A DNA stretch of 64,000 nt, from assembly GCA_019244185.1 (NCBI GenBank), contig JAFATB010000014.1, positions 313,587 to 377,586 of the forward strand. Direction: 5' to 3'. The translations under genes and the position numbers were made by a program. A model generated the notes under the pieces. The model worked only from the letters and a program-made list of their open reading frames with translations. It made no database searches and was not told the origin of the DNA. Source of the DNA: Acidobacteriota bacterium. Its GTDB lineage: Bacteria; Acidobacteriota; Thermoanaerobaculia; Gp7-AA8. Shown here piece after piece: positions 44,232-52,532 of the stretch (the first letter of the stretch is position 1; the number at the start of each line of letters is the position of its first letter).

Positions 44232-44969
44232 CTACGTCCCGCGTGGCAGTCGGCGCGGGTTGCGCATCAACGTGGCCATTTCGCGGACGGCGGCTTCGAG
44301 GCCGACGAGGGACGCGCGGGCGATGATCGAGTGGCCGATGTTCAGCTCCTCGATCTCGGCGATTGTGGCGATGCCGTCGATGTTGCGGTAGTTCAGGCCG
44401 TGGCCCGCGTAGACGGTGAGGCCGAGTTTTTTGGCGGCGCGCGCGGCGGTCGCGATTTTCTCGAGCTCGGGCGCCCACGCGCCGCTTTTCCACGCGTCCG
44501 CGTACTTGCCGGTATTGATCTCGATTTTAGGAGCGCGGAGCTTGTGGCAGTGGCGGATCTGGTCGATCGACGGATCGACGAAGACGGAGACATCGATGCG
44601 CGCGTCGAGCAGCTGGTTGATCGCCTTCTCGATGTTGCCGGAGTGCAGCATCACATCGAGCCCGCCCTCGGTCGTGATCTCGTCCTTGCGTTCGGGGACG
44701 AGGGTCACCTGATGCGGTTTGATCGTTTGGGCGATGCGCATCATCTCCGTGGTCGCGGCCATCTCGACGTTGAGGTGCGTCGCGACCGTCTTGCGCAGCA
44801 GTTCCACGTCGCGGTCCTGGATGTGGCGGCGGTCGCCGCGCAGATGGACCGTGATGCCTTGTGCCCCGGCGAGCTCGCAGAGGACGGCGGCGGCGACGGG
44901 ATCGGGCTCGTCGGTCTTGCGGGCTTCGCGGATCGTGGCGATGTGATCGATATTGACGGCCAGGCGCAT
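44232..44969 (-). CDS. pdxJ: Pyridoxine 5'-phosphate synthase
   Basis: A 245-residue TIM-barrel enzyme, full family length: MRLAVNIDHIATIREARKTD, HLRGDRRHIQDRDVELLRKT, VEMAATTEMMRIAQTIKPHQ, TLVPERKDEITTEGGLDVML, IEINTGKYADAW, VYAGHGLNYRNIDGIATIAE and IGHSIIARASLVGLEAAVRE. It joins 1-deoxyxylulose 5-phosphate and 3-hydroxy-1-aminoacetone phosphate to form the B6 ring. It stands alone, ending against palindromic element A. It draws on the same deoxyxylulose phosphate that dxr (53842-55005) uses. Confidence 0.97.
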   Translation of the reverse strand: MRLAVNIDHIATIREARKTDEPDPVAAAVLCELAGAQGITVHLRGDRRHIQDRDVELLRKTVATHLNVEMAATTEMMRIAQTIKPHQVTLVPERKDEITTEGGLDVMLHSGNIEKAINQLLDARIDVSVFVDPSIDQIRHCHKLRAPKIEINTGKYADAWKSGAWAPELEKIATAARAAKKLGLTVYAGHGLNYRNIDGIATIAEIEELNIGHSIIARASLVGLEAAVREMATLMRNPRRLPRGT

Positions 44970-45011
44970 GACGGCAGGGTAGCGCGTGCTGCATGCGTCA
45001 TAGACGCGCTG

Positions 45012-46499
45012 TCATAGTGGCGGCGCGGGCGGTTGCACGTCGAGATCGGCGCGCGTGAAGCCGAGGGAATCGCCGGCTTGGAGGATCACCTTGCAGACGT
45101 ACTTGCCGGGTGGGAGCGTCAGCGGCTCCTCGACCACCACGTTCGCGCGCGCGGCGGAGGTGACGTGCAGGCGTTTCGCGTCGTAGCGCACGGCGGCGCC
45201 GTGCTCGTCGAAGATGTACAGCATCAGCGTTGCGTCGACCTCACGCGTGCCGAACTGCGCGACGAGATCCAGCACGGGGACTTCGACGCGGAGCCGGCCC
45301 GCGGACGACGATAGGGTCGCGGCGAGACCGGTCTGCGGAATGTCGTTCTGCAGAATGTCGGCGATGCGGAGCGCGTCGTTGCCGGAGGACGCGTTGATGT
45401 GCGTCGAGAAGCCGCGGCGGAAGGAGACGTTCGCGCCGCGCGGCAGATTGCGGATGCGCACCTCGATCGTGTTGTCGCCCTTCTTCGCGTTGGCCGGAAC
45501 GGTGAAGCCGAGGCGATAGCCGGCGGCGGAAGAAGTCACGACGCGGTTGAGGGCGGTCTTGAAATTGTTCTCGTGCTGGACGAAGAGACCGCCGGTCTGT
45601 TGCGCGTAATAGGCGAGGCCCTCGTTCGCGCCGAGCATACGGTCGCCGCCGACGTCGATCGTATCGATCACCGCGCCCGCGGCGTGGAACGCCTTCACCA
45701 TCTTCTGCAGCGATTCCACGAGGCGCGCGTCGGGCGTGTACGCGTTCGAGTAAACGAGATCCGTATTGAAGCCGGTCGAGAAGACGAGGACGTGTTTGTA
45801 GCCTTCGAGCGCGCCGAGGCGTGAGGCGATGGCGCCGAAGCTGTCGAGCTGATTCTCGATGAGGCGCTTCTCCGGCATGCTCGCGTTGGTCACGCCGATG
45901 CTGAGCGCCTCCTGCGTGAGGACCATCGGCTGGTCGATGAACTCGTCGTCGTCAGGGCGCGTGTCGACGGTCACGACCGGCGCGACGAGCGCCGCGCGTT
46001 CCGACGGCGACACCGCCAGCGACAGCGGATCGTGCGCCTCCGATGCGCTGAGCGTGAGCGCCGCGTGCGTCGCGACGGCGTGGTCGTTCGTGAACGGCAC
46101 GATGAACTGCGCGCCGCGCTGCGGCGTGAACGTCGCGACGGCGAAGTAGTCGCTCGGCGGCGCGTGCTCGATCATCGCCATGGCGGCGCGTCGCGCGCGG
46201 TCGAGCGCGAGCGGCTTCGTGAACGCGAGATCGAACATGAGCAGGAACAGGCGCCGCTCGCGGCGGTCCGCCGACGGCGCGCCCGCGTCCGCGAAGTCGA
46301 TCGTGTCGAAGTAATCGATCGGCTGCTTCCTGCCGTTGACCAGGAGCGTGAAGTCCTCGCGCGTGAGATTGCGCACGGGCTGATTGTTCAGCGTGACGTA
46401 GACCGGCACGTCGACGACGTTCACCGTGACGCTCTCGCGCGTCTGCGCGGCCGCGACGCCGGCCCAGGCGGCGAGGAACAGCAGCATGCGGAAGTTCAT
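45012..46499 (-). CDS. Secreted VWFA-related acidobacterial domain protein
   Basis: A 495-residue protein with a signal peptide (RMLLFLAAWAGVAAAQ), then VTVNVVDVPVYVTLNNQPVR, NLTREDFTLLVNGRKQPIDY, and a VWA-like domain (RLFLLMFDLAFTKPLALDRA, GYKHVLVFSTGFNTDLVYSN, GGLFVQHENNFKTALNRVV, YRLGFTVPANAKKGDNTIEV). The canonical metal-ion site D-x-S-x-S is replaced by DLAFT, which is common in this group. A C-terminal beta-rich half follows. The family is a marker of Acidobacteriota; its function is unknown but extracytoplasmic. The ATG at 46499 is 36 bases from the divergent L,D-transpeptidase start. Confidence 0.92.
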   Translation of the reverse strand: MNFRMLLFLAAWAGVAAAQTRESVTVNVVDVPVYVTLNNQPVRNLTREDFTLLVNGRKQPIDYFDTIDFADAGAPSADRRERRLFLLMFDLAFTKPLALDRARRAAMAMIEHAPPSDYFAVATFTPQRGAQFIVPFTNDHAVATHAALTLSASEAHDPLSLAVSPSERAALVAPVVTVDTRPDDDEFIDQPMVLTQEALSIGVTNASMPEKRLIENQLDSFGAIASRLGALEGYKHVLVFSTGFNTDLVYSNAYTPDARLVESLQKMVKAFHAAGAVIDTIDVGGDRMLGANEGLAYYAQQTGGLFVQHENNFKTALNRVVTSSAAGYRLGFTVPANAKKGDNTIEVRIRNLPRGANVSFRRGFSTHINASSGNDALRIADILQNDIPQTGLAATLSSSAGRLRVEVPVLDLVAQFGTREVDATLMLYIFDEHGAAVRYDAKRLHVTSAARANVVVEEPLTLPPGKYVCKVILQAGDSLGFTRADLDVQPPAPPL

Positions 46500-46535
46500 C
46501 GCCGCAGAATAACGGCCGGTCCACTGGTTTGGCGA

Positions 46536-47348
46536 ATGCGCATGCGACAGCGGATCGCTCTCGTCCTCGCGCTGCTCTTCCTCGTGGCGGGCGGCGCGCT
46601 GTTCGTGTTCGGCCGCGGCCTGTGGCTGCCGCTGCTCATGCGCATCACCGGCGAGCGCACGGTCGCCGACGTGCTGGCGAAGATCGGGCCGGCGGCGCGC
46701 GCGCAGCTGCGGCCGTCATTCGCGCACGCGGGCGTCGCGTATCCGCCGCGCGAGCTCGCGCTGCTCGTCTTCAAGCGCGAGCGCCGCGTCGCCGTATGGG
46801 CACGCGATGCCGGTGCGTGGCGTTTCATCCGCGCGTATCCCGTCTTCGCCGCCAGCGGACATGCGGGCCCGAAGCTGCGCGAAGGGGACTACCAGGTGCC
46901 CGAAGGGCTGTACCGCTTCGCGTGGCTCAATCCGAACAGCAGCTAGCACCTCTCGATGAAGGTGAGCTACCCGAACGCCTTCGATCTGGCGATGGCCAAA
47001 CGCGACGGCCGCACGCGCCTCGGCGGCGACATCTTCATGCACGGCAATGCGCTGTCGATCGGCTGCATCGCGGTGGGGGACGCCGCGATCGAACAGCTCT
47101 TCACGCTGGTGGCGGATACCGGTCTCGCGCGGACGCGCCTCGTGATCGCGCCGAACGATCTCCGCGTGGGCGGTGCGATCATCGACGACGGCGCGCCGCC
47201 GTGGGTGGGGCAGCTGTATCGCACCATCGCCGCCGCCCTCGCGGAGTTCCCCGTCGCGCTGGAATCGAACAGCGCCGTGCGCGTCGACGGGTCGGCCCGG
47301 CCGACAAACGCTAAAGACCTAGTCCTTTCCCACGTGCGGCTGCCTTGA
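46536..47348 (+). pseudogene. L,D-transpeptidase (YkuD/YafK-like) interrupted by an in-frame TAG
   Basis: The frame runs from ATG 46536 through a membrane anchor (IALVLALLFLVAGGALFVFG) and the N-terminal YkuD part (ELALLVFKRERRVAVWARDA, EGDYQVPEGLYRFAWLNPNS) to TAG at 46944-46946. It then continues in the same phase with HLSMKVSYPNAFD, GGDIFMHGNALSIGCIAVGD, the catalytic HGNALSIGCIA-type box (His, Ser-x-Gly-Cys). In relatives the interrupted spot reads S-Y-H-L-S, so TAC (Tyr) to TAG is the simplest change. The catalytic half lies after the stop. Without readthrough only an inactive 136-residue fragment would be made. The end (after GSARP) is encoded by palindromic element B. Confidence 0.85.
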
Positions 47349-47439
47349 ATGTCATTGAGGGCCAACCGCACGTGCGGATAGGCTGTGCCCTTAGCGCAGC
47401 CGGCCGTGCCGGCCCGGCAGGAATGGCTGGAGGCGCTCC
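47289..47439. repeat. Long palindromic element, copy B
   Basis: Related to the element at 44067-44219. The right half (CCGCACGTGCGGATAGGCTG, CCCTTAGCGCAGCCGGCCGT, GCCGGCCCG) is about 90 per cent identical to the right half of copy A; the left half is degenerate but still pairs (47331-47344 with 47361-47374, then looser pairing outward). Before the outer GGAGGCGCTCC (47429-47439) it has an extra piece of about a dozen bases. It covers the last codons and the TGA of the broken L,D-transpeptidase gene and ends 19 bases before the ABC-F start. Confidence 0.82.
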
Positions 47440-47458
47440 TCCACTTCTAGGCTCCGGC

Positions 47459-49438
47459 ATGCTCTATCGCTTCGACAACGTCGAGAAAAGTTACGGGCCG
47501 CACGACGTCCTCAAAGGCGTCACGTGGCAGCACAACCCGGGGCAGCACGTCGGCCTCGTCGGCCGCAACGGCGCGGGGAAGACCACGCTCTTCCGCCTGC
47601 TGCTCAAGCAGGAAGAACCCGATCGCGGGCAGATCCTCCGCTCGTCGGGACTGACGGTCGGCCACGTCGGCCAGCACCTCGACGCCGAGCCGGGCCTGTC
47701 GCTCTTCGACTTCGTCGAGACGGCGTTCGCGGAGGTGCAGCGCATCGAGCGGAAGATGCGCGCGATCGAGCACGACCTCGCCGACACCACGCGCGCGGAT
47801 CACGAGCGGCTGCTCGAAAAGTACGCGGAGCTGCAGCACGACTACGAGCATGCAGACGGCTACACGCTGCACGCGGAGGTCGAGCGCGTGCTGACCGGCG
47901 TCGGGTTTTCGGACAAGTCGGAGTGGGAGCGCCCGATTCACGAGTTCAGCGGCGGCCAGCAGAACCGGGCCATGCTCGCGCGCGTGCTGCTGACGCGCGT
48001 CGATTTGCTGCTCCTCGACGAGCCGACGAACCACCTCGACCTGAAGGGCATCGAGTTCCTCGAAGAGTTCCTGCAGGACTTCAAGGGCAGCTACCTGCTC
48101 ATCTCGCACGACCGCACGTTTCTCAATCGGACCGTGTCGACGATCGTCGAGCTCGCGCACGGAAAGCTCGTCGAGTACCACGGCAACTACGAGCGCTTCC
48201 TCCAGCTCCGCGCCGAGCGGATGGAGAAGATGGCGAAGGACTACGAGCGGCAGCAGGAGTACATCGCCGAGACGCAGGAGTTCATCCGCCGCAACCTCGC
48301 CGGCCAGAAGACCAAGCAGGCGAAGTCGCGGCGCAAGATGCTCGACAAGCTCGACGAGTTCGAGCGTCCCGAGACCGACGAGACGCTGGCGAAGTTCACG
48401 CTCGACGGCGGCGCGCGTTCCGGCGCGGTGGCGCTGACGATCGATCGCATCTCGGCGGGCTACGGCGCGAAGCGCGTCGTGACCGACTTCTCGTGGCAGA
48501 TCCGCCGCGGCGAACGCTACGCGATCATGGGGCCGAACGGCTCCGGCAAGTCGACGTTGCTCAAGACGCTCGCGTCGCGCATCGCGCCGCTGTCCGGCAC
48601 GGTCGCGTACGGCCAGAACGTGCAAATCGGCTACTACGACCAGACCCTCGGCGATCTCAAGCCCAACGGCATCGTCATCGACGAGGTGTGGGACCTCGAC
48701 CATACGCAAACCGAGGAGGAAGTGCGGTCGTATCTGGCGCGCTTCTCGTTTTTCGGCGAAGACGTGTTCAAGAAAACGCGCGATCTCTCCGGCGGCGAGA
48801 AGGGCCGGCTCGCGCTCGCGAAGATCATGTATGCCGGCGGCAACGTCATGCTCCTCGACGAGCCGACCAACCACCTCGACGTCTACACGCGCGAGGCGCT
48901 CGAAGAGGCACTGGAGAACTTCACCGGCGCGCTGATCGTCGTCTCGCACGACCGCTACTTCGTCGACCGCGTCGCCGAGAACATCATCGTCGTCGAAGAA
49001 GGACTGGCCGAGGTTTACAGCGGTAACTACAGCGAGCTCGTGGCGCGGACGAAGGAAGGGACGGCGAAGCCGCTGACCGCGCCGGTGATCATGACCATCG
49101 CTGCGCCGGTGGCGCCGCCGCCGAAACGCGAGGAACCGGCGAAGCGCGACGAAGCGCCGAAGGTCATTCCCGATCGCACCGAGCAGCGCAAGCGCGACAA
49201 GCGCATCAAGAAGATCGACGAGGAAGTCGCGCAGCTCGAGACGCGCATCGCCGCGGCGGAAGCGGAGCGCGAGCGCAACGATCTGCTGCTCTGTTCGCAG
49301 GAAGTCTTCCGCGACGGAGAGCGCGTGAAGAAGATCCAGCAGCAGAATCACGATCTGAAGGCGATGATCGACCTGCTGTACGGCAAGTGGGAATCGCTCG
49401 CCAAAGAAAAAGAAGAGCTGGAAGGCGCGGTCGCATGA
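47459..49438 (+). CDS. ABC-F family ATPase
   Basis: A 659-residue soluble protein with two ATP-binding cassettes and no membrane segments. First cassette: GRNGAGKTT, signature FSGGQQNRAMLARVL, Walker B LLLLDEPTNHLDLK. A charged linker follows (RMEKMAKDYERQQEYIAETQ). Second cassette: GPNGSGKST, LSGGEKGRLALAKI, MLLDEPTNHLDVYT. The C-terminal extension (about 540-659) is a coiled coil of the kind that binds nucleic acid in Uup-like members. ABC-F proteins act on ribosomes, or on DNA in the Uup branch. ATG 47459 starts the conserved first strand; there is no good ribosome-binding site. Coupled to cinA by ATGA. Confidence 0.95.
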   Translation: MLYRFDNVEKSYGPHDVLKGVTWQHNPGQHVGLVGRNGAGKTTLFRLLLKQEEPDRGQILRSSGLTVGHVGQHLDAEPGLSLFDFVETAFAEVQRIERKMRAIEHDLADTTRADHERLLEKYAELQHDYEHADGYTLHAEVERVLTGVGFSDKSEWERPIHEFSGGQQNRAMLARVLLTRVDLLLLDEPTNHLDLKGIEFLEEFLQDFKGSYLLISHDRTFLNRTVSTIVELAHGKLVEYHGNYERFLQLRAERMEKMAKDYERQQEYIAETQEFIRRNLAGQKTKQAKSRRKMLDKLDEFERPETDETLAKFTLDGGARSGAVALTIDRISAGYGAKRVVTDFSWQIRRGERYAIMGPNGSGKSTLLKTLASRIAPLSGTVAYGQNVQIGYYDQTLGDLKPNGIVIDEVWDLDHTQTEEEVRSYLARFSFFGEDVFKKTRDLSGGEKGRLALAKIMYAGGNVMLLDEPTNHLDVYTREALEEALENFTGALIVVSHDRYFVDRVAENIIVVEEGLAEVYSGNYSELVARTKEGTAKPLTAPVIMTIAAPVAPPPKREEPAKRDEAPKVIPDRTEQRKRDKRIKKIDEEVAQLETRIAAAEAERERNDLLLCSQEVFRDGERVKKIQQQNHDLKAMIDLLYGKWESLAKEKEELEGAVA

Positions 49439-50676
49439 ATGCAGCCATTCTCGCCATCGGTTCCGAGATGCTCGGACCGACGCGCGTCGACACGAACTCG
49501 CTGAAGATCACGACCGCGCTCGAACGCTACGGCATCGCGCTCGCGCGCAAGTCCGTCGTCGGCGATCTCCTCGGCGATCTCGTCGACGAGATCCGCTACG
49601 CCATCGCGCGCGTCGACTTCCTGATCATCACGGGCGGCCTCGGCCCCACCGAAGACGATCTCACGCGCGAGGCCCTCGCCGCGGCGTTCGGTCTCACGCT
49701 GCGCGTCGAGCAGTCGATCATCGACAAGATCGAGGCGCGCTTCGCCGCGCGCGGCTGGAAGATGCCGGACGTCAACAAACGGCAGGCGAACGTCTTCGTC
49801 GATCAGCAATGGCTGCCGAACGAACGCGGCACCGCGCCGGGCTTTCACCTGCAGGTCGACGGCGGCAAGCACGTGTGGGTCTTTCCCGGCGTGCCGCACG
49901 AGCTCGAGTGGATGCTCGCGACGTACTTCGTGCCGTGGCTCGAGGAGCTGAGCGGCGGACGCTCGCGTTACCGCCGCATCCTCAAGATCGCGGGACTCAC
50001 CGAGTCGGGCGTCGAGGAGAAGCTGAAGCCGTACTACGAGCATCATCCCGGCGAGCTCGTGACGATCCTCGCCACGAGCGCCGCGATCGAAGTGCATCTC
50101 ATCGGCGAAGGCGACGAAGCCGCCGCGAAGGCGCAGCTCGCGACGCGCGAGCGCGAGCTCCTCGACATCTTCGGCCAGCGGGTCTTCGGCTACGACGACG
50201 ACACGATCGAGAGCGTGCTCGGCGCGCTGCTCGCCTCGCGCAACGAAACGCTCGCCACCGCGGAGTCGTGCACCGGCGGTCTCCTCGGCTCGCGTATCAC
50301 CGATATCTCAGGCAGCTCCCGCTACTACCTCGGCGGCGCCGTCTGCTACACCGCCGCCGCGAAGAGCGCGCTCGCGAACGTCGACGCGGCGCTCATCCGC
50401 GAGCACGGCGAAGTTTCGGAAGAGGTTGCGGTGGCGCTCGCGCAGGGCATCCGCGCGCGCTTCGGCGCCACGTACGGCGTCGGCATCACCGGCATCGCCG
50501 GCCCCACCGGCGGCACGCCCGAGAAGCCGGTCGGCACCGTGCACATCGCCGTCGCGACCGCCGACGCCCACCACCACCGCAAGCTCTTCTCGCAAGGCCC
50601 GCGCACGATCGTGAAGTGGTATTCGACGCAACAGGCGCTCGACCTGCTGCGCCGCGTGATCCTCGGCGCGATCTGA
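49435..50676 (+). CDS. cinA: CinA-like protein (competence/damage-inducible family; PncC-type C-terminus)
   Basis: A 413-residue two-domain protein. The N-terminal MoCF-biosynthesis-like domain (MNAAILAIGSEMLGPTRVDT, LIITGGLGPTEDDLTREALA) is linked through VWVFPGVPHELEWMLATYF to the C-terminal domain (TLATAESCTGGLLGSRITDI, YGVGITGIAGPTGGTPEKPV). The latter matches NMN amidohydrolases (PncC), which recycle nicotinamide mononucleotide; the former is ADP-ribose pyrophosphatase-like in studied members. Its ATG overlaps the ABC-F stop (ATGA). Confidence 0.95.
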   Translation: MNAAILAIGSEMLGPTRVDTNSLKITTALERYGIALARKSVVGDLLGDLVDEIRYAIARVDFLIITGGLGPTEDDLTREALAAAFGLTLRVEQSIIDKIEARFAARGWKMPDVNKRQANVFVDQQWLPNERGTAPGFHLQVDGGKHVWVFPGVPHELEWMLATYFVPWLEELSGGRSRYRRILKIAGLTESGVEEKLKPYYEHHPGELVTILATSAAIEVHLIGEGDEAAAKAQLATRERELLDIFGQRVFGYDDDTIESVLGALLASRNETLATAESCTGGLLGSRITDISGSSRYYLGGAVCYTAAAKSALANVDAALIREHGEVSEEVAVALAQGIRARFGATYGVGITGIAGPTGGTPEKPVGTVHIAVATADAHHHRKLFSQGPRTIVKWYSTQQALDLLRRVILGAI

Positions 50677-50707
50677 CGATCATTGCGGACATCCGGAACG
50701 ATGGCTA

Positions 50708-50911
50708 TCATGCCGCGGCTCCCGGTCCGTTGCGCCAGCGATCGATCTCGTCGTCCACGTCGCGTGCGAGCTCGTCGATCGTCCGGCGAAGCCAGGCCGA
50801 GATGCGCAGGGCGAAGCGGATGATCGTCTCGATTCCGTGTACCACGAGCACGACGGCGATGAAGCCGCCGATCACGACATCGAACACGTCTTTGGTCCCG
50901 TTGAGCGTCAT
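50708..50911 (-). CDS. Small membrane protein, 67 residues
   Basis: A short gene with an excellent ribosome-binding site: AGGAGA eight bases before ATG 50911. The protein has one membrane helix (VFDVVIGGFIAVVLVVHGIE) followed by a charged amphipathic stretch (RISAWLRRTIDELARDVDDE) and a short C-terminus. No family is recognised. It is divergent from the unknown gene at 51090 and shares its upstream region; the two may belong together. Confidence 0.72.
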   Translation of the reverse strand: MTLNGTKDVFDVVIGGFIAVVLVVHGIETIIRFALRISAWLRRTIDELARDVDDEIDRWRNGPGAAA

Positions 50912-51089
50912 GATTCAGGTCTCCTGGAAGCGAGCTCTCAGCGCAACCGGGAGGCCAGCCGTAAATCGCGATTTGCCAAGACTTACGGAGCGTTACGTAA
51001 GGATCGGTAAAGGTTGTCAACGTTTAGCCGCCGCATAGTCGTTCGGCGCAATTTGTCGGTCGGAGTGCCGCAGGTTGGCAGGAGGATGA
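50912..51089. promoter_or_regulatory. Divergent intergenic region with palindromes AAATCGCGATTT and CTTACG..CGTAAG
   Basis: This 178-base region serves both the small membrane protein and the unknown gene at 51090. AAATCGCGATTT (50963-50974) is a perfect 12-bp palindrome. CTTACG (50982-50987) and CGTAAG (50996-51001) form an inverted repeat with an eight-base spacer. TTGTCA at 51014-51019 may be a -35 box, though its -10 is unclear. Both palindromes are plausible regulator sites in a locally AT-richer stretch. Confidence 0.35.
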
Positions 51090-52532
51090 ATGCCGCTTTT
51101 CGCGGTGAAGGCTGAAGAGATCGCGCTCATCGACGCGCTGCCGGTGCCGGAGCATCCGTCGACGACGTTCGACGATGAACGTTACCGCGCGCTGATCGCG
51201 CGATCCTTCTCCATTACTGCCGACGAGAAGCGGAGCATCCTCGAAAGCACCCCGAAATTCACGCAACATCAGGTTGACGAGCTGTTTCGCATTCTGGAGG
51301 AAGAGCGGCAGAAGTTTTCGGAGCTGAATGCACGGCACGAAGCGCGGATGGTGAGAATTGCCGAGGAGCGGGGGCAGGTCGTGATGACCTCCGTGGCGCG
51401 TTCTCAGACGACACAACTCACGAATCAAGAGAAGGCTGCGCTGGTGCGCGAATCCATTCCGGATCTCGTGGCGCCGCTCGGTGGAAAGGCGCTCAGTTGC
51501 ATGCGCGCATTTTTGGCGCGTTTCGCGGACCGCATCGAACAGACCGGGGAGACTTCGATCGAGGGGACCCTCGATGACCTCTTCTCTGACGAACTGCGGA
51601 ACGCTGACCTCAACGCGCAGCACGCGGACTGCAAGGCCGATCCCACCTTCATCAAGAACACCATTCATCCCATGCTCTCGAACCTTCGTCCGCGGACGGA
51701 GAGCGCGCGCTATGCAGGCGGGAGTCGTCACATCATCAGTCTGGTGCTCGACGAGGCGAAGGCGCCGCGCGGCCGCGTCAAGGCGCAGCATCGCTTCTCG
51801 ATCCTGATCCGTCCGGACATGCCTCCGGCACTGGCAGCGGAGAACCTGCGCACGCAGATCCTGCGGGCCGCGATCGAAGGCGTGTATGCAGTGGGTGTCG
51901 AACAGTGTCTCGACCGCGACGTGCTACGGCATTTCGGCACGATCGCGCGGCGGATCGCGGAAGACGAAAAGCCTTCGACCAACACGCAACGTGTTTACCT
52001 CCAAATCACCGGATTACTGGCGACGACGGAGAGCATCGTGCGGTTGCTGCCGGGCGATCGCATTCCTTTTCTCACGGCTCTGTTCCGCTTCGAGCTTCGC
52101 AGTCGTCACGACCCGACGCGAGCCGCGGAGTACTTCGACGCCTGGTTCATCGATGCCGCGAAGGAGATCGGTATCGAAGCCGAAGCGGACGGCGAGCGCG
52201 CGTTCAAAGATCAGCTGACCGCGTACGGACAGTTCTCGTTTCCCGAGAAGCTGCTGGTGCTGAAGGCGTGGCTCGTGGGAGACGAGAAACGGCGCGAAGA
52301 ACTCTCTCAGCTGATGGCCCGAACGTCGCTGCCGTCGCCACCGAAGCAGGAGCCGTACGTCATTCGTCCCGGGGTGTTCGACGTCGAGAGCGCGGTCGCG
52401 GCGTGTCTTGGGAGTGCCGCCGACGGCTTCGACCTCATCGTCGACCTCAAGACGCGCGAGGCGGTCGAATCGCTGCAGGTGCGCGGCGAGCTCGCCCGCC
52501 TCCTCACGCCGTCGGCGGTCACCCGTTCCTGA
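51090..52532 (+). CDS. Hypothetical protein, 480 residues, no recognised domain
   Basis: ATG 51090 has a strong ribosome-binding site (AGGAGG, four bases upstream). The protein has no signal peptide or membrane segment. Residues 55-100 are a likely coiled coil (QVDELFRILEEERQKFSELN). The middle has helical blocks (SIEGTLDDLFSDELRNADLN) and strands (SRHIISLVLDEAKAPRGRVK, FSILIRPDMPPALAAENLRT). The C-terminal part includes AEYFDAWFIDAAKEIGIEAE. Codon choice is more relaxed and less GC-rich than in flanking genes, which hints at transfer. The last 14 bases overlap the convergent rseP. I cannot assign a function. Confidence 0.8.
   Translation: MPLFAVKAEEIALIDALPVPEHPSTTFDDERYRALIARSFSITADEKRSILESTPKFTQHQVDELFRILEEERQKFSELNARHEARMVRIAEERGQVVMTSVARSQTTQLTNQEKAALVRESIPDLVAPLGGKALSCMRAFLARFADRIEQTGETSIEGTLDDLFSDELRNADLNAQHADCKADPTFIKNTIHPMLSNLRPRTESARYAGGSRHIISLVLDEAKAPRGRVKAQHRFSILIRPDMPPALAAENLRTQILRAAIEGVYAVGVEQCLDRDVLRHFGTIARRIAEDEKPSTNTQRVYLQITGLLATTESIVRLLPGDRIPFLTALFRFELRSRHDPTRAAEYFDAWFIDAAKEIGIEAEADGERAFKDQLTAYGQFSFPEKLLVLKAWLVGDEKRREELSQLMARTSLPSPPKQEPYVIRPGVFDVESAVAACLGSAADGFDLIVDLKTREAVESLQVRGELARLLTPSAVTRS

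Noticed and set aside
46944-46946. TAG as a recoded pyrrolysine codon
   Set aside because: Relatives have Tyr at this place, no pyl genes are visible, and a one-base mutation explains it.
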